Assembly (NCBI GenBank): GCA_023409615.1
Contig: JAEYRF010000210.1
Coordinates: 1-29,389 of the forward strand
DNA: 29,389 nucleotides
DNA from: Bacillota bacterium
GTDB taxonomy: Bacteria > Bacillota > Clostridia > Acetivibrionales > DTU013
Reading direction: 5' to 3'
Every line of letters begins with the position of its first letter. Within the stretch, counting starts at the first letter, position 1. Under the pieces are notes generated by a model. It worked only from the letters and a program-made list of their open reading frames with translations, had not been told where the DNA came from and searched no databases. Positions 22,749-29,389 of the stretch are shown here, piece after piece. A program made the position numbers and the translations under genes.

Positions 22749-24836
22749 TTACTCCTTGATCACATATTTTATGCGCTGTTTATATTCCTCTCGTTTTCCT
22801 GTGTTAAAATTCTGAACCGGCCTGAGGTAACCGACAACACGGCTCCAGACTTCTGTTGCTGCTCCGCATTCGGGACAGGTGAATTGTTCACCTGACATAT
22901 ATCCGTGATCATTGCATATGGAAAATGTCGGTGTCAAAGAAATATAAGGAAGTTTGTATTTTGTAAACACTTTTCTTATTAAGTTTTTTGCGGTATTCAG
23001 GTCCTTAACTTCTTCACCAAGGTAAAGGTGCAAAACCGTTCCGCCGGTATAAAGAGATTGCAGTTCATCCTGAAGGTCCAGCGTTTCAAAGATGTCGTCT
23101 GTAAAACCTACTGGGAGCTGCGTAGAATTGGTGTAGTAGGGCACATCAACTCCAGCAGTTATGATATCGGGGTAGCGTGCTTTGTCCTGCTTCGCAAGCC
23201 GGTAGCTTGTACCCTCTGCCGGTGTGGCCTCAAGATTGTAATAGTGACCTGTTTCATTTTGAATTTCTGTAATAACCGAACGCATATAGTTCAGTGTTCT
23301 TATTGCTAATTGCTGCCCTTCCTGTGTAGTAAGGTCGTTATTGCAGCCTAACAAATTCTGACACGCTTCATTCATGCCGATTAGTCCAATGGTGTTAAAA
23401 TGGTTGTACCAGTAAAACCCGGTTCTTAGTTTCACATCTTTCAGGTAATTTGCAGAGTATGGGTATAATCCTTTGCCTGTTTGCTCTTCAATTACCTTTC
23501 GCTTAATCTCAAGGCTGTTTTTTGCAATATTCATTTGCTGCCACAATCTTATAAAAAATTCCGATTCGGTTTTTGAAAGGTAAGCAAGTCTTGGAAGATC
23601 GATGGTTACAACACCTATTGAACCGGTCAATGGATTTGAACCAAACAGACCGCCGCCTCTTTTTCGCAGCTCTTTGGTGTCGAGTCTCAAACGGCAGCAC
23701 ATGGAAAGAGCATCTTCGGGCGAAAGGTCGGAATTTATATAGTTTGAGAAGTAAGGGATGCCATATTTACAGGTAATCTGCATGAACTTATCGATAACAG
23801 GGCTATCCCAGTCAAAGTCTTTTGTTACATTTATCGTAGGGATTGGGAATGTGAATACTCTGCCTTTTGAATCTCCCTCCATCATTACATCACAAAATGC
23901 CATGTTGAACATATTAATTTCTTCCTGAAACTCTCCATAGGTTTCCGGCATGATTTGGTCGCCAATAATAATATGTTCGTCCTTTAGCGTACGAGGTGGA
24001 ATGATATCAAAGGTTAAATTGGAAAATGGACATTGAAAACCTACTCTTGTAGGAACATTTAAATTAAATATAAATTCCTGAAGTGCTTGCTTGACAGTTT
24101 TATAGTCTAAATTGTCATATCGGATAAATGGTGCACAATAGGTGTCAAAGGACGACCATGCCTGAGCACCGGCACTTTCACCCTGTGTTGTAAAGGTGGA
24201 ATTAACGATTTGCCCTAAAAAAGAGCGAAGATGTTTTGGAGGCTTGGATTCCACTTTGCCCGGAACACCGCCAAAACCATTCATTAAGATTTGTCGAAGA
24301 TCCCAACCTGCGCAGTAAGGGCCAAAGAAGCCCAGATCGTGAATATGTATTTCACCTGACAAATGAGCATTCCTGATCTCATCTGGATAAATCTCATGGA
24401 GCCAATAGTTTTTTGTAAAGGCCTCACGAATATAATTATTAAGCCCGTTTATGGATTTTTGCGTATTTGCGTTTTCGTTAATTTGCCAGTCTCTATCGTT
24501 CAAATACTCCGTAAACATGTTTATTGTTGCACCAATCAGTGCATTCGACTCACGGGCAGAACGTCTCTTTTCGCGGTAAAGAATATATGCCTTGGCTGTT
24601 TTTGCATGCCCGGACTCGATAAGAACCTTCTCAACTATATCCTGAATGCCTTCGACATCAGCAGTGCCGTCAGGATAAGTCTGTTCTGCAATTTTCAGGA
24701 CTTCATCGGCCAGTTTTTCTGATATAGAAAAATCATTTCCGCCTACGGCATTGGCGGCTTTAAATATTGCAAGTACAATCTTTTCTCTTTTAAAAGGCAC
24801 ATAGGAGCGATCTCTTTTGATAATTTGATTCAGCAT
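22749..24836 (-). CDS. nrdD: Anaerobic (class III) ribonucleoside-triphosphate reductase
   Basis: An oxygen-sensitive glycyl-radical enzyme that reduces NTPs to dNTPs for DNA synthesis; 695 residues. It has an N-terminal ATP-cone (about residues 1-92, KRDRSYVPFKREKIVLAI start) for allosteric control, then the catalytic barrel with GPYCAGWDLRQILMNGFGG. Near the C-terminus are the zinc-site cysteines (SICNDHGYM..FTCPECG). The glycyl radical is Gly669 in SRVVGYLRPVQNF. AAAAGGTGGG precedes the ATG. Its promoter carries two NrdR-type boxes, so it is expected to be repressed when dNTP levels are high. Confidence 0.96.
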   Translation of the reverse strand: MLNQIIKRDRSYVPFKREKIVLAIFKAANAVGGNDFSISEKLADEVLKIAEQTYPDGTADVEGIQDIVEKVLIESGHAKTAKAYILYREKRRSARESNALIGATINMFTEYLNDRDWQINENANTQKSINGLNNYIREAFTKNYWLHEIYPDEIRNAHLSGEIHIHDLGFFGPYCAGWDLRQILMNGFGGVPGKVESKPPKHLRSFLGQIVNSTFTTQGESAGAQAWSSFDTYCAPFIRYDNLDYKTVKQALQEFIFNLNVPTRVGFQCPFSNLTFDIIPPRTLKDEHIIIGDQIMPETYGEFQEEINMFNMAFCDVMMEGDSKGRVFTFPIPTINVTKDFDWDSPVIDKFMQITCKYGIPYFSNYINSDLSPEDALSMCCRLRLDTKELRKRGGGLFGSNPLTGSIGVVTIDLPRLAYLSKTESEFFIRLWQQMNIAKNSLEIKRKVIEEQTGKGLYPYSANYLKDVKLRTGFYWYNHFNTIGLIGMNEACQNLLGCNNDLTTQEGQQLAIRTLNYMRSVITEIQNETGHYYNLEATPAEGTSYRLAKQDKARYPDIITAGVDVPYYTNSTQLPVGFTDDIFETLDLQDELQSLYTGGTVLHLYLGEEVKDLNTAKNLIRKVFTKYKLPYISLTPTFSICNDHGYMSGEQFTCPECGAATEVWSRVVGYLRPVQNFNTGKREEYKQRIKYVIKE

Positions 24837-24886
24837 AATAAGCCCACCTTTTTTAATAAATTTTCATATGTACACTTTCGAACCAA

Positions 24887-24958
24887 ACACAATATATATG
24901 GTTTAGTTTTATTCATAACCACAATATATATTGTATTGCTATAGGTATATGTTGTCAA
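24887..24958 (-). promoter_or_regulatory. nrdDG promoter with two NrdR boxes
   Basis: On the minus strand, TTGACA (plus 24953-24958), 17-nt spacer, TACAAT (plus 24930-24935). Two 16-bp boxes match the NrdR consensus style ACAcwATATAtwgTGT: CCACAATATATATTGT (24919-24934), which overlaps the -10 and start, and ACACAATATATATGGT (24887-24902). Box starts are 32 bp apart, about three helical turns, the usual NrdR spacing. nrdR is not in the window. Confidence 0.85.
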
Positions 24959-24977
24959 TATAATTAAAATAAATTAT

Positions 24978-25006
24978 TTGACATATGCCCATAAACGTAC
25001 TAAAAT
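24978..25006 (+). promoter_or_regulatory. TTGACATATGCCC promoter 3 (SCIFF-maturase unit)
   Basis: TTGACA (24978-24983), 17-nt spacer beginning TATGCCCATAA, TAAAAT (25001-25006). The start is expected near 25013. No inverted GGG half-site is found at the 22-nt position, unlike at the other two copies. It is divergent from the nrdD promoter. Confidence 0.75.
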
Positions 25007-25053
25007 AATGTTGCCTACATAAGGCCATAATGCAGTCAGAGGAGACTTTAATA

Positions 25054-26415
25054 GTGGTTCATACTTATTCACTTAATGGATATAACATTGCAATAGACGG
25101 AAATAGTGGAAGCATTCATGTTCTTGATAATATTACATATGAGATACTAAAAGACGAAAACGTGATGCCATCGAGGGTAAACGCACAGGAGAAAGTCAGG
25201 GGAAAATATTCTGCAGGCGAAATCATCGAAGCTTATAATGAAATTAGGTCTCTGAATGATCAGGGAATGCTCTTTTCTTCCGAAAACAGTCTTCAAGATT
25301 CTGTGAATTTAAAGCAAATGAATACCGGTTTAAAAGCGCTTTGCCTGCATGTATCACATGACTGCAATTTACGGTGTGAATACTGTTTTGCTTCTGAAGG
25401 AGATTATAATAGTGGGCGCAAATTAATGAACAGAGATGTTGCGCTTAAAGCGGTGGACTATCTTATTGAAAACTCAGCGGGCAGACGCAATATTGAAATT
25501 GATTTTTTCGGCGGCGAACCGCTGATGAATTTTTATGTGGTCAAGGACGTGGTTGCCTATGGCAGACAGATGGAGAAGACAACCGGCAAACATTTTTACT
25601 TCACGATTACAACAAATGGCACTTTACTCGACAAGGAAAGAATTGACTTTATCAATGAAAACATGGATAACGTTGTTATAAGCATAGATGGTCGCAAAGA
25701 GGTTCATGACGCAGTCCGTCATGACAGGGTAGGTAATGGAAGCTATGATAAAATCATGCCATTGGCAAAAGAACTTGTTTCCGGCAGAAACGGGAAAAGT
25801 TACTTCATACGAGGTACCTTTACGGCAAGAAATAAAGACTTTTCCAAAGATGTTATGCATCTTTACGATATGGGCTTTAAGGAAATATCCGTTGAACCGG
25901 TTGTGGGAGCGGGGAGTGATTTATATTTCACACAATCCGATATCCAGGAGGTAGTACAGGAATATGAAAATTTGGCAATACAGTATATTGAGAGGATATC
26001 CAGTGATAGTAAGTTTCGCTTCTATCATTTCAATGTGAATATCTACGATGGCCCGTGCTTGTTTAAAAGAGTAGCTGCTTGTGGAGCAGGACATGAATAT
26101 CTGGCGGTATCTCCTGAAGGAGATTTATATCCGTGTCATCAGTTTGTCGGACAGGACGAATTCGTAATCGGAAATGTGTTTACAGGAATCAGTAATAGTA
26201 ACATGAGCAGTGAGTTCATGAGAAATAATATCCTTACAAAAGAAAAGTGCCGGGATTGCTGGGCAAAGCTTTTTTGTTCCGGAGGATGCCATGCAAATGC
26301 ATATTTTACAAACGGCAGCATTACACAGCCAAATGAGATGAGCTGTACTCTTCAGAAGAAAAGAATTGAGTGTGCAATTATGATACAAGCACTAAAGGAT
26401 GAAGCGGCAGTTTAA
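25054..26415 (+). CDS. Radical SAM/SPASM SCIFF-type peptide maturase
   Basis: A radical SAM enzyme resembling the maturases that form thioether cross-links in the SCIFF (six Cys in forty-five) peptide of Clostridia. The N-terminal RiPP-recognition-like segment is SLNGYNIAIDGNSGSIHVLD. The SAM cluster motif is CNLRCEYCFA (Cys104, Cys108, Cys111), followed by FFGGEPLMN. The SPASM cysteines include CGAGHEYLAVSPEGDLYPCH and CRDCWAKLFCSGGCHANAYF. I prefer GTG 25054, 9 nt after AGAGGAG, over ATG 25030, because it gives the family-like start MVHTYSLNGYNI and a reasonable leader; that gives 453 residues. No SCIFF-like six-Cys peptide ORF is visible next to it. A NifU-like gene follows. Confidence 0.85.
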   Translation: MVHTYSLNGYNIAIDGNSGSIHVLDNITYEILKDENVMPSRVNAQEKVRGKYSAGEIIEAYNEIRSLNDQGMLFSSENSLQDSVNLKQMNTGLKALCLHVSHDCNLRCEYCFASEGDYNSGRKLMNRDVALKAVDYLIENSAGRRNIEIDFFGGEPLMNFYVVKDVVAYGRQMEKTTGKHFYFTITTNGTLLDKERIDFINENMDNVVISIDGRKEVHDAVRHDRVGNGSYDKIMPLAKELVSGRNGKSYFIRGTFTARNKDFSKDVMHLYDMGFKEISVEPVVGAGSDLYFTQSDIQEVVQEYENLAIQYIERISSDSKFRFYHFNVNIYDGPCLFKRVAACGAGHEYLAVSPEGDLYPCHQFVGQDEFVIGNVFTGISNSNMSSEFMRNNILTKEKCRDCWAKLFCSGGCHANAYFTNGSITQPNEMSCTLQKKRIECAIMIQALKDEAAV

Positions 26416-26439
26416 TTTAGTGCAAAAGGATGTGGTGAA

Positions 26440-26859
26440 GTGTTTTGCGAGTCATTTACAGATACTGTGATAGATCATTTTATGTGTCCGAGAAATGTAG
26501 GGAGCATGCCTGACGCCGACGGTGAAGGCACCTGTGGAGACCCGGATTGCGGGGATTGTCTTACGATTTTCATTAAGGTGAATAATGACGTTATTGAAGA
26601 TATCAGCTTTTTAGTATTTGGATGCGCTGCGGCAATAGCAACAAGCAGTATGACAACAGAGCTTGTTAAAGGCAAAACTTTGGAGGAAGCATTAAAGTTG
26701 ACTGATAATGATATTGCAGAAGCTTTGGGCGGACTCCCTGAAAGAAAAATGCATTGTTCAGTGCTTGGAGCCACCGCATTGAAAAATGCAATTGAAAACT
26801 ATAAAAACCGTATTTTTGAAAGAAACAATATTGATTTTTCGCAGATCAATTTAATTTGA
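26440..26859 (+). CDS. NifU/IscU-like Fe-S cluster scaffold protein
   Basis: A 139-residue U-type scaffold on which [2Fe-2S]/[4Fe-4S] clusters are built before transfer. The three canonical ligands are Cys37 (GDPDCGDC), Cys62 (FGCAAAIATSS) and Cys106 (KMHCSVLGATAL). The N-terminus DTVIDHFMCPRNVGSMPDAD is typical. Cys32 and Cys40 flank Cys37, making an unusual C-x4-C-x2-C cluster. The start is GTG behind AAAGGA, 24 nt after the maturase. Its place suggests it supplies clusters to the SPASM enzyme or shares its regulon. No IscS-type cysteine desulfurase is nearby. Confidence 0.88.
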   Translation: MFCESFTDTVIDHFMCPRNVGSMPDADGEGTCGDPDCGDCLTIFIKVNNDVIEDISFLVFGCAAAIATSSMTTELVKGKTLEEALKLTDNDIAEALGGLPERKMHCSVLGATALKNAIENYKNRIFERNNIDFSQINLI

Positions 26860-26895
26860 GCGGACAAGGACAACATTTGTGGGAGGTATCATATA

Positions 26896-27315
26896 ATGCA
26901 GACGGAAACCAGATTTATTGCAAGGTATTCGGAGACGGATCAAATGGGGATTATTCATCATTCAAACTATGCGGTATGGTTTGAAGCTGGACGAACAGAC
27001 TTTCTCAAAACAGCCGGAATTTCCAATACAAAGATTGAGGAGAAGGGCATTTTGCTTCCATTGTACGAAATGAACTGTCAATTTAAAAGCCCTGCAATGT
27101 ATGAAGATGAAATTCTGGTTATAACAAGCCTGAAAAGTCTTTCTCGTGTACGTATGAGTTTTGTATATCAAGTGCTGAATGCTGAAAATAAGCTTTTAGC
27201 CACGGGAGAAACGATGCATGCGTGGACAGATAAGGCACTAAAGCCTGTTAATGCAGAAAAAACAATACCTGAAGTTTATTCTATATTAAGTCAGACTATA
27301 AATAAAAATGTATAG
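26896..27315 (+). CDS. YbgC/4HBT-type acyl-CoA thioesterase
   Basis: A single hot-dog domain of 139 residues. The 4-hydroxybenzoyl-CoA thioesterase motif is YSETDQMGIIHHSNYAVWFE with the catalytic Asp in the ETDQMG turn; GRTDFLKTAGI follows as in YbgC/FadM proteins. It hydrolyses acyl-CoA or acyl-ACP thioesters in the cytoplasm; the chain specificity is unknown. GGGAGGT precedes the ATG. It lies 36 nt after the NifU-like gene on the same strand, so it is probably the last gene of that unit, though it has no evident functional link. Confidence 0.9.
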   Translation: MQTETRFIARYSETDQMGIIHHSNYAVWFEAGRTDFLKTAGISNTKIEEKGILLPLYEMNCQFKSPAMYEDEILVITSLKSLSRVRMSFVYQVLNAENKLLATGETMHAWTDKALKPVNAEKTIPEVYSILSQTINKNV

Positions 27316-27352
27316 GGCTGTATAACTGTTGATTTCAATTCATACGACTGCC

Positions 27353-27508
27353 TCAATTCCATGAATCAGCGTGAGCTTCCTCGGCGGATATTGCATCTGC
27401 TTTCGTTACATACTCCCTTCTCCAACGTTGATGCTCATTAACGTAAGCTGTAGGTGGCTTCCTGTCCATAAAGCGGTATTTTGCTTGATTATAAACACCA
27501 ATTGTGCT
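27353..27508 (-). pseudogene. Unrecognised coding remnant upstream of the ECF gene
   Basis: On the minus strand, 51 open codons end at TGA (27353-27355). They read STIGVYNQAKYRFMDRKPPT, then AYVNEHQRWRREYVTKADAI and SAEEAHADSWN. The composition is protein-like, but there is no start codon with a Shine-Dalgarno site and I do not recognise the family. It may be the C-terminus of a lost gene. Its upstream end overlaps the promoter of the ECF leader on the other strand. Apart from this and the leader, 27316-27653 holds nothing else I can identify. Confidence 0.3.
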
Positions 27509-27513
27509 AGACT
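27485..27513 (+). promoter_or_regulatory. Promoter of the ECF-kinase operon leader
   Basis: TTGATT (27485-27490), 17-nt spacer, TAGACT (27508-27513) with an extended TG-C in front. The expected start near 27520 coincides with the left end of the conserved structured element. Confidence 0.55.
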
Positions 27514-27634
27514 AAACAAAGTCGCTGATTGAAGTCAGCAGGCAGTTCTGAACAACGTTATTCATATAATTACAATGATACCACGAAGGTATTGACTTAC
27601 TGTGAAGGTAAGTAGTATTTTTGTGGTATTTTTT
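27514..27634 (+). promoter_or_regulatory. Structured element copy B: candidate riboswitch leader of the ECF operon
   Basis: With the -10 box, the 127 nt 27508-27634 align without gaps to 13725-13851. A stem GCTGA-ttgaag-TCAGC is perfect here. The long terminator hairpin has outer arms ATACCACGAA (27578-27587) and TTTGTGGTAT (27620-27629, one G-U) and inner CTTAC/GTAAG pairing, then six T. The Shine-Dalgarno CTGGAGGGAAG of the ECF S component begins 6 nt later. A terminator placed between promoter and gene implies conditional readthrough. The aptamer class is not one I recognise. Confidence 0.65.
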
Positions 27635-27653
27635 ATTATCTGGAGGGAAGAAA

Positions 27654-28187
27654 ATGAGAAAATCAACAACAAAGAAAATGGTCTATGCCGGAGTACTGCT
27701 TGCGGTAGGCATTTTATTGCCTTTTCTTACTGCGCAGATTCCAAGTCTGGGAAGTAGAATGCTGCCAATGCATATTCCTGTTTTACTAGCCGGGTTTATA
27801 TGCGGATGGCCTTACGGATTGGTCATCGGGTTTATCCTGCCATTATTTAGAAGTGTACTCTTTGGTATGCCGCCAATGTTTCCAACTGCTCTGGCCATGG
27901 CTTTTGAATTGGCCGTATACGGCGCTGTTACAGGGATACTTTACAAGATTCTGCCTAAAAAGAATATATCCATTTATATCTCGCTGATTATTTCAATGAT
28001 TTGTGGAAGAATTGTATGGGGGATTGTTTCGTTTGTCCTTTATGGACTAAGCGGTTCCCCATTTACATGGCAGATATTCATGACAGGCGCGTTTGCCAAT
28101 GCGATTCCGGGGATCATCATTCAGATCATTATCATACCGATCATAGTGATAGCACTCAAAAAAGGAAGATTCATTGAAAATGATTGA
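27654..28187 (+). CDS. ECF transporter S component
   Basis: A substrate-binding membrane subunit of an energy-coupling-factor vitamin/nucleoside-type importer, 177 residues with 5-6 hydrophobic helices. The first helix begins TTKKMVYAGVLLAVGILLPF, and MLPMHIPVLLAGFICGWPYG is the conserved core of one S-component family. It needs the general EcfA/A'/T module, which is not in the window, so it is a group II S component. The start is ATG 27654 behind TGGAGGGAAG. The kinase gene overlaps its 3' end. The substrate is unknown; pairing with a uridine-kinase-like enzyme hints at a nucleoside-like compound. Confidence 0.85.
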   Translation: MRKSTTKKMVYAGVLLAVGILLPFLTAQIPSLGSRMLPMHIPVLLAGFICGWPYGLVIGFILPLFRSVLFGMPPMFPTALAMAFELAVYGAVTGILYKILPKKNISIYISLIISMICGRIVWGIVSFVLYGLSGSPFTWQIFMTGAFANAIPGIIIQIIIIPIIVIALKKGRFIEND

Positions 28188-29304
28188 TGTACAAGAGTTA
28201 AGACATACTCTCCTGCAGTATTTTGAGAGGTATCCTGTAATGCAGTTCCGGGATATGGTCAAGATGATTTACCAGAATGAGTTTGCAGGAGGACACCTGA
28301 TTACAAATGAAATAGACAGTCTGAGTCGTCTCAGGGAAGAGTGCGGGGCTTTGATTGAACACACCTGTGTTACTCAAGGCTCCTGCCTTTTTGAGGACAT
28401 TGGCAATGAACTGTGCAGACTCCATTTGGGTAAGCTATTAAGCTTAAACACTGATATCAGTTTGGAGACCGTAAACCGTTTTTTTATAAGCACAGCTAAT
28501 TCAGTATCCGGCAGTATTGAAAGCTTTGAAGAAAAAATTGATGTATTGCGCCAATGCTGTAGGAATAAGGAGTTACCATATCTCATCGAGGATGTGGACG
28601 CATATTTAGTGCATTATAAAAACATGGGGTATCCGGCCGTCAGCCACAGCGAGACCTATAGGCAAGCATATTGCCCGTCATACCGCATCGTAAAATCGGA
28701 GTATAAACACTACTTCGAATTGTTCTGTAAAATAGACCTTTTGCTCAGTGAAAGAGAAACGGTCAATGTAGCTATTGATGGTAACAGTGGCGCCGGGAAA
28801 AGCACATTGGCTTCTCTGATTGGCAGTGTGTATGACAGCAATATTTTTCACATGGACGATTTTTTTCTAAGGCCGGAGATAAGAACAAAAGAGCGGTTGG
28901 AAGAGATCGGCGGAAATGTGGATTATGTTCGTTTTAAAGATGAGGTTTTATACGGTTTAAAAAGCGGCAGAGAGTTTCAATATCAAGCTTATGACTGCGG
29001 ACAAATGGCTCTTAGTGAGCAAACGACAGTAGTACCCACGAGGCTTAATATAATTGAGGGGTCATACAGTCTTCATCCTACTTTGGCAGACCATTATGAT
29101 CTGAAAGTCTTTTTACAGATCGATGAAAAAGAGCAAAGCTCAAGGATCCTCAAAAGGAATGGTGCATTTATGCACAAAAGATTCCTCAATGAATGGATCC
29201 CATTGGAAAATCAATACTTTTCCGGGATGAAGATCAAGGAGCAATGCGATCTGGTCTATTTAACAACCTCGCCGGACCAGTCTAGAATACCTCCGAAATC
29301 ATAG
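28174..29304 (+). CDS. Two-domain P-loop kinase, uridine-kinase-like
   Basis: A 376-residue protein. The N-terminal ~190 residues form an unrecognised helical domain (PVMQFRDMVKMIYQNEFAGG). The C-terminal domain is a uridine kinase/PRK-type P-loop kinase: Walker A GNSGAGKST from Gly203, FHMDDFFLRPE (acidic/Walker B-like region), GGNVDYVRFKDEV and IIEGSYSLHP. It probably phosphorylates a small hydroxyl compound imported by the overlapping ECF S component. The start is TTG 28174 (5 nt after AAAGGAAG) or ATG 28180. Its last 49 nt overlap a convergent rhodanese gene. Confidence 0.85.
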   Translation: MKMIDVQELRHTLLQYFERYPVMQFRDMVKMIYQNEFAGGHLITNEIDSLSRLREECGALIEHTCVTQGSCLFEDIGNELCRLHLGKLLSLNTDISLETVNRFFISTANSVSGSIESFEEKIDVLRQCCRNKELPYLIEDVDAYLVHYKNMGYPAVSHSETYRQAYCPSYRIVKSEYKHYFELFCKIDLLLSERETVNVAIDGNSGAGKSTLASLIGSVYDSNIFHMDDFFLRPEIRTKERLEEIGGNVDYVRFKDEVLYGLKSGREFQYQAYDCGQMALSEQTTVVPTRLNIIEGSYSLHPTLADHYDLKVFLQIDEKEQSSRILKRNGAFMHKRFLNEWIPLENQYFSGMKIKEQCDLVYLTTSPDQSRIPPKS

Positions 29305-29389
29305 ACGTTGGTGTAGCCCAGTTGAATCAGTTCTTTTGCCGCCAACGCACTGCGCCTGCCGCTACGGCAATAAACTAGAATGGTCTGAT
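29256..29389 (-). CDS. Rhodanese-like sulfurtransferase (3' part, runs off the window)
   Basis: The minus strand, entering from the right edge, reads TILVYCRSGRRSALAAKELI then QLGYTNVYDFGGILDWSGEV to a TAG at 29256-29258. CRSGRRS is the rhodanese active-site loop with the persulfide-carrying cysteine, and LGYTNVYDFGGILDW is the typical end of the domain. Only the last ~44 codons are inside the window. It overlaps the 3' end of the convergent kinase gene by 49 nt. Possible sulfur transfer to Fe-S or thiolation pathways cannot be judged without the rest. Confidence 0.9.
   Translation of the reverse strand, partial: QTILVYCRSGRRSALAAKELIQLGYTNVYDFGGILDWSGEVVK

Noticed and set aside
25021..25053. 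ATG 25030 as start of the SCIFF-type maturase
   Set aside because: GTG 25054 has a much better Shine-Dalgarno site (AGAGGAG) and gives the family-like N-terminus; the ATG would lie only about 17 nt from the predicted transcription start.

Overview
The window looks like a chromosomal segment of a strictly anaerobic Clostridia-type Firmicute. The evidence is HydG (an [FeFe]-hydrogenase maturase), a class III anaerobic ribonucleotide reductase (NrdD/NrdG), a SCIFF-type radical SAM peptide maturase, DUF2680 and DUF5320 proteins, strong Shine-Dalgarno sites with many GTG/TTG starts, consensus sigma-A promoters and moderate GC. No phage, transposase or CRISPR array was seen. The assignment to Clostridia is inference from gene content; no species is proposed.

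Layout. 1-821: mostly non-coding, with a terminator, a remnant of a helix-hairpin-helix protein, a GC-rich block, tRNA-Ser(GGA) on the minus strand, and the promoter of an ABC importer of the nitrate/sulfonate/taurine/THI5 type (822-3361). 3415-6320: ogt, nfo and a DUF815 AAA+ ATPase form a DNA-repair operon behind a promoter with a perfect 13-bp palindrome. 6384-7793: a MATE exporter on the minus strand. 8059-10419: a membrane-anchored GH116 glucosidase-like enzyme. 10497-10871: a CBS-pair protein. 10999-13689: an OmpR/histidine kinase pair, then a secreted DUF2680 protein whose promoter carries an 11-bp-phased direct repeat. 13725-14612: a structured repeat element (copy A), a Nudix hydrolase and a heavily deleted helicase pseudogene.

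14716-22045 is a metal and iron-sulfur zone: an MBL-fold hydrolase, a small membrane protein with a DUF5320 protein, a zinc importer (znuABC-like) with a Fur-family repressor and a nested-palindrome operator, a TM1266-family protein plus hydG behind a structured leader with a terminator, and a DUF134 regulator with a cysteine-rich tail. 22057-24836: nrdG and nrdD on the minus strand, with two NrdR-type boxes 32 bp apart. 24978-27315: SCIFF-type maturase, NifU/IscU-like scaffold and 4HBT thioesterase. 27508-29304: structured element copy B as the leader of an ECF transporter S component plus a two-domain P-loop kinase. 29256-29389: the 3' end of a rhodanese on the minus strand.

Two candidate undescribed systems stand out. 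(1) A 127-nt element occurs twice without indels (13 differences by my count). At copy B it runs from a -10 box through a terminator hairpin that stops just before the Shine-Dalgarno site of an ECF S component, which is riboswitch architecture; copy A is orphaned. (2) Three promoters share an identical TTGACATATGCCC string, two of them with an inverted GGG half-site at the same 22-nt distance. They drive the MBL hydrolase, the DUF5320 unit and the SCIFF-maturase/NifU unit, and the DUF134 gene has a related promoter. This looks like a small regulon, possibly under DUF134 control (inference). The hydG leader is a third candidate regulatory RNA.
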